From NCBI RefSeq assembly GCF_000526415.1, contig NZ_JAGA01000002.1, positions 984,001 to 1,048,000 on the forward strand: DNA of 64,000 nucleotides. The letters run 5' to 3'. The notes under the pieces are model-generated. The model ran no database searches and had not been told where the DNA came from. It worked only from the letters and a program-made list of their open reading frames with translations. The position numbers and the translations under genes were made by a program. Positions 62,340 to 64,000 of this stretch are shown here, piece after piece (position 1 is the first letter of the stretch; each line of letters opens with the position of its first letter). This stretch comes from Kallotenue papyrolyticum. GTDB taxonomy: Bacteria; Chloroflexota; Chloroflexia; Chloroflexales; Kallotenuaceae.

Positions 62340-64000
62340 TCACAACTCCAACTGCCCTTGCCCCACTACGCCCGGCCGCGCTGCCATCTGCGCCACGATG
62401 CTCGGCCATGCCACCACCAGGCTGTTGTAGGCCAGCGCCTCGTCGCTCCACTTCTTGCGCTCGCAGGTGGTGTAGAGCCGGTAAGCCAGATCGCGCGCCG
62501 CTTCGCCCATCGCCCTGACCTGCTGCAGCACTTGCGCCGCGCCGGCCTCGCCATGCAGATCCAACGCGCGGATCAGGTGCTGCGTAACCTCCCATACCGA
62601 TACGCGTCGATCCCGGGTCGGATCCCAGTCCGCGGGCAGCTCGTCACGGCGCAGCAGCCGCACCTTGCCGCCGCGCGCCTGCAGGATCCCCGCTTCTACC
62701 AGCCCGCCGACCGATGTATTCTTGGCCTTGGAGAGCGTCTCGGCCACGCCGAAAGGTCCCTCGGCCATGCCGTACTGCTCGAACCAGGCCAGCGCCCAGC
62801 GCGTGTCGTTGTCGTACTCGCCCTCCTGCTCGGCCAGGACCTCGTCCAGTGCAGCGTTGATCAACTGCAGCGCGGTGCGCACGCGCATCGGCGTGCCATC
62901 CGACTCCACCACCTGTCGATACCGCGAGAAGACCGCCATGCCGGGGCCGATCGCCGCCTGGGCTAGGTCCACCGGCGCGATGTTGCCGTGCTGGAGCTGG
63001 CGCAGCGCCTCGGGCAGCTCGCGCCGCAGCGCGTTGATGAACTCACGGCGCGTGGCGACCGGCGCGTCCTCCGGGCGCGGACGGCAGACGAGCACGATTG
63101 ATGAGGCCAACGCATTTGTCCCGCTGGCGATCATGCGATTACTCAACTCACTGCGCATCGGCCAGGTGCCCGTAATCTGAAAGCCGGCGCGCATGAGGCC
63201 TTCCAGCATGGTTTCCCAGCCGGTGGAGGCCACCGCCCTCACCCCGTCGCTGCCGCGACCCCCCTCTCCCACCTCGGGAGAGGGGTCGGGGGTAAGGGCA
63301 TCCTCGTCGCTCTCGGCCTGCTTGAAGGCGTAATAGACCGTGAGCGGATAGTCCGGATGGGCAGCCCTGCGCATCTGCGCGAAGGCTTTGCCGAGCCCTT
63401 CCTCGAAGAATTGCTGCGCTTTTTCTTTGCTGCCGCCGAAGCGGTAGGGCGTGGCGACCAGCTCCTGGGTCTTGGGCACCAGCAGCGTGCTGAACAGGTC
63501 GGGGTAGATCGCGCCGAGCGACCGCCGCAGCCAGACGTAGAAAAAGTCCGACAGGTCGGCGTAGCCGATGTTGTCGTAATACGGGGGATCGGTGGAGATG
63601 AGTGGATGCCTCACGCCGTTGATGGCGGCGGTGGCGTCGAGTTGTTGTGCTTTGGCGAATTTTCCAGGCACTAGATCACGCAACACTTTGGCGATCCATT
63701 CAACTGCGCTGACGAAATTTCCTGTAGAGTCACTAAAAGGATTGGCCTCAGCAAAATCCCATGTCATAGGAATAGCTTGCCGTCCAAAAGTGTTTCGGAC
63801 TTTGACGTAACCCATGTCCCACGAGCAAATTGTCGAGCTTCTATCCACTAAGCGATCCACCGCCAGCGCCAAATACGTCGCCACCGCATCGGCGTACGCC
63901 GCGGCGTAGTCGCCCCCCTCCGGCCTGGCGGCCACCTCCCCCCGCTGGGGGGAGGCACTCCTCCCTCCCCCAGCGGGGGAGGGGAGGGGTGGGGGCGCTC
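62340..64000 (-). CDS. DUF1156 DNA methylase, defence-associated (5' end beyond window)
   Basis: The minus-strand frame is open from the stop at 62340 to the window edge; the N-terminus is missing. Conserved DUF1156 text includes LALAVDRLVDRSSTICSWD, VRNTFGRQAIPMTWDFAEAN, the catalytic STDPPYYDNIGYADLSDFFY (DPPY-type adenine methylase motif) and GFQITGTWPMRSE. The family is an N6-adenine-type methylase that partners DUF499 ATPases in anti-phage loci. Two in-frame low-complexity insertions derive from palindromic repeats: one near 63236-63297 (ALTPDPSPEVGEGGRG) and one at about 63900-64000 (Pro/Gly/Arg-rich). Whether the protein still works is unclear. It shares strand with the HEPN-DUF499 gene. 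Confidence 0.85.
   Translation of the reverse strand, partial: APPPLPSPAGGGRSASPQRGEVAARPEGGDYAAAYADAVATYLALAVDRLVDRSSTICSWDMGYVKVRNTFGRQAIPMTWDFAEANPFSDSTGNFVSAVEWIAKVLRDLVPGKFAKAQQLDATAAINGVRHPLISTDPPYYDNIGYADLSDFFYVWLRRSLGAIYPDLFSTLLVPKTQELVATPYRFGGSKEKAQQFFEEGLGKAFAQMRRAAHPDYPLTVYYAFKQAESDEDALTPDPSPEVGEGGRGSDGVRAVASTGWETMLEGLMRAGFQITGTWPMRSELSNRMIASGTNALASSIVLVCRPRPEDAPVATRREFINALRRELPEALRQLQHGNIAPVDLAQAAIGPGMAVFSRYRQVVESDGTPMRVRTALQLINAALDEVLAEQEGEYDNDTRWALAWFEQYGMAEGPFGVAETLSKAKNTSVGGLVEAGILQARGGKVRLLRRDELPADWDPTRDRRVSVWEVTQHLIRALDLHGEAGAAQVLQQVRAMGEAARDLAYRLYTTCERKKWSDEALAYNSLVVAWPSIVAQMAARPGVVGQGQLEL
63236..63297. repeat. Palindromic repeat unit inserted in frame in the DUF1156 gene
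   Basis: CCCCTCTCCCACCTCGGGAG then AGGGG matches the intergenic repeat family. It adds about 20 residues without breaking the frame. Confidence 0.8.
63910..64000. repeat. Second repeat-derived insertion at the window edge
   Basis: Two palindromes, CTCCCCCCGCTGGGGGGAG (63938-63956) and CCTCCCCCAGCGGGGGAGG (about 63963-63981), lie in the DUF1156 frame and encode a Pro/Gly/Arg-rich segment just before a conserved block. Confidence 0.7.

Overview
The window is GC-rich chromosomal DNA from what looks like a member of the Chloroflexota (probably class Chloroflexia). The grounds are: very large YYY/DUF2298-like and GT39 membrane proteins; lipoproteins with long Ser/Pro/Glu/Ala linkers; many GC-rich palindromic intergenic repeats (TTGGAGTGC-bounded units and CCCTCACCCC-type units); and a sortase with its own LPxTG-like substrate in a genome otherwise full of ABC transporters and ATP-grasp-free housekeeping genes. 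No sequence search was run, so the assignment is an inference.

Layout. 1-8116 (minus): an envelope-glycan operon (epimerase, GT4, methyltransferase, GT39, giant membrane protein cut by the window edge). 8470-11928 (plus): sortase, its proline-rich LPQTSG substrate, and a DUF2231 membrane protein behind a 41-bp perfect palindrome. 11952-15052: a multi-pass membrane protein and a GHMP kinase on divergent strands. 15121-15931: remains of two broken genes. 16069-24379 (plus): a sugar-use operon with an AraR-like GntR/LacI chimeric regulator, CUT1 ABC transporter (no ATPase gene), GH38 alpha-mannosidase and DUF2961/GH172 enzyme. 24382-32867: ArsR-type regulator, phytoene-desaturase-like oxidoreductase, ECF sigma/anti-sigma pair, ComFC-like protein, GT4, C-terminal processing protease, RsmE. 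32901-38124 (minus): kinase-like phosphotransferase, PrmA, a repeat cluster, CysS, CysE, FmdB-type zinc ribbon. 38602-46121 (plus): two unknown genes, then a complete five-gene peptide ABC transporter. 46275-49457: SbcC/Rad50-like ATPase and tRNA-Thr(CGT).

The last 14.5 kb is the accessory part. A minus-strand HEPN-DUF499 ATPase (49569-52895) and a minus-strand DUF1156 DNA methylase (62340 to the window end) are families usually found together in anti-phage loci. Here they are separated by about 9.4 kb that holds, in order, a tandem repeat array, a decayed IS630-type element with clear ends, a broken PHP-domain gene, and a plus-strand nitrate assimilation operon (AraC-type regulator, NirA, molybdopterin nitrate reductase, NarK). 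The DUF1156 gene carries two in-frame insertions made of the same palindromic repeat family that surrounds it.

Recurrent regulatory style: several genes have TATAAT-like boxes, often with an extended TGn, only 6-8 bp from the start codon, which suggests leaderless transcripts. Many genes in operons are coupled by ATGA overlaps.
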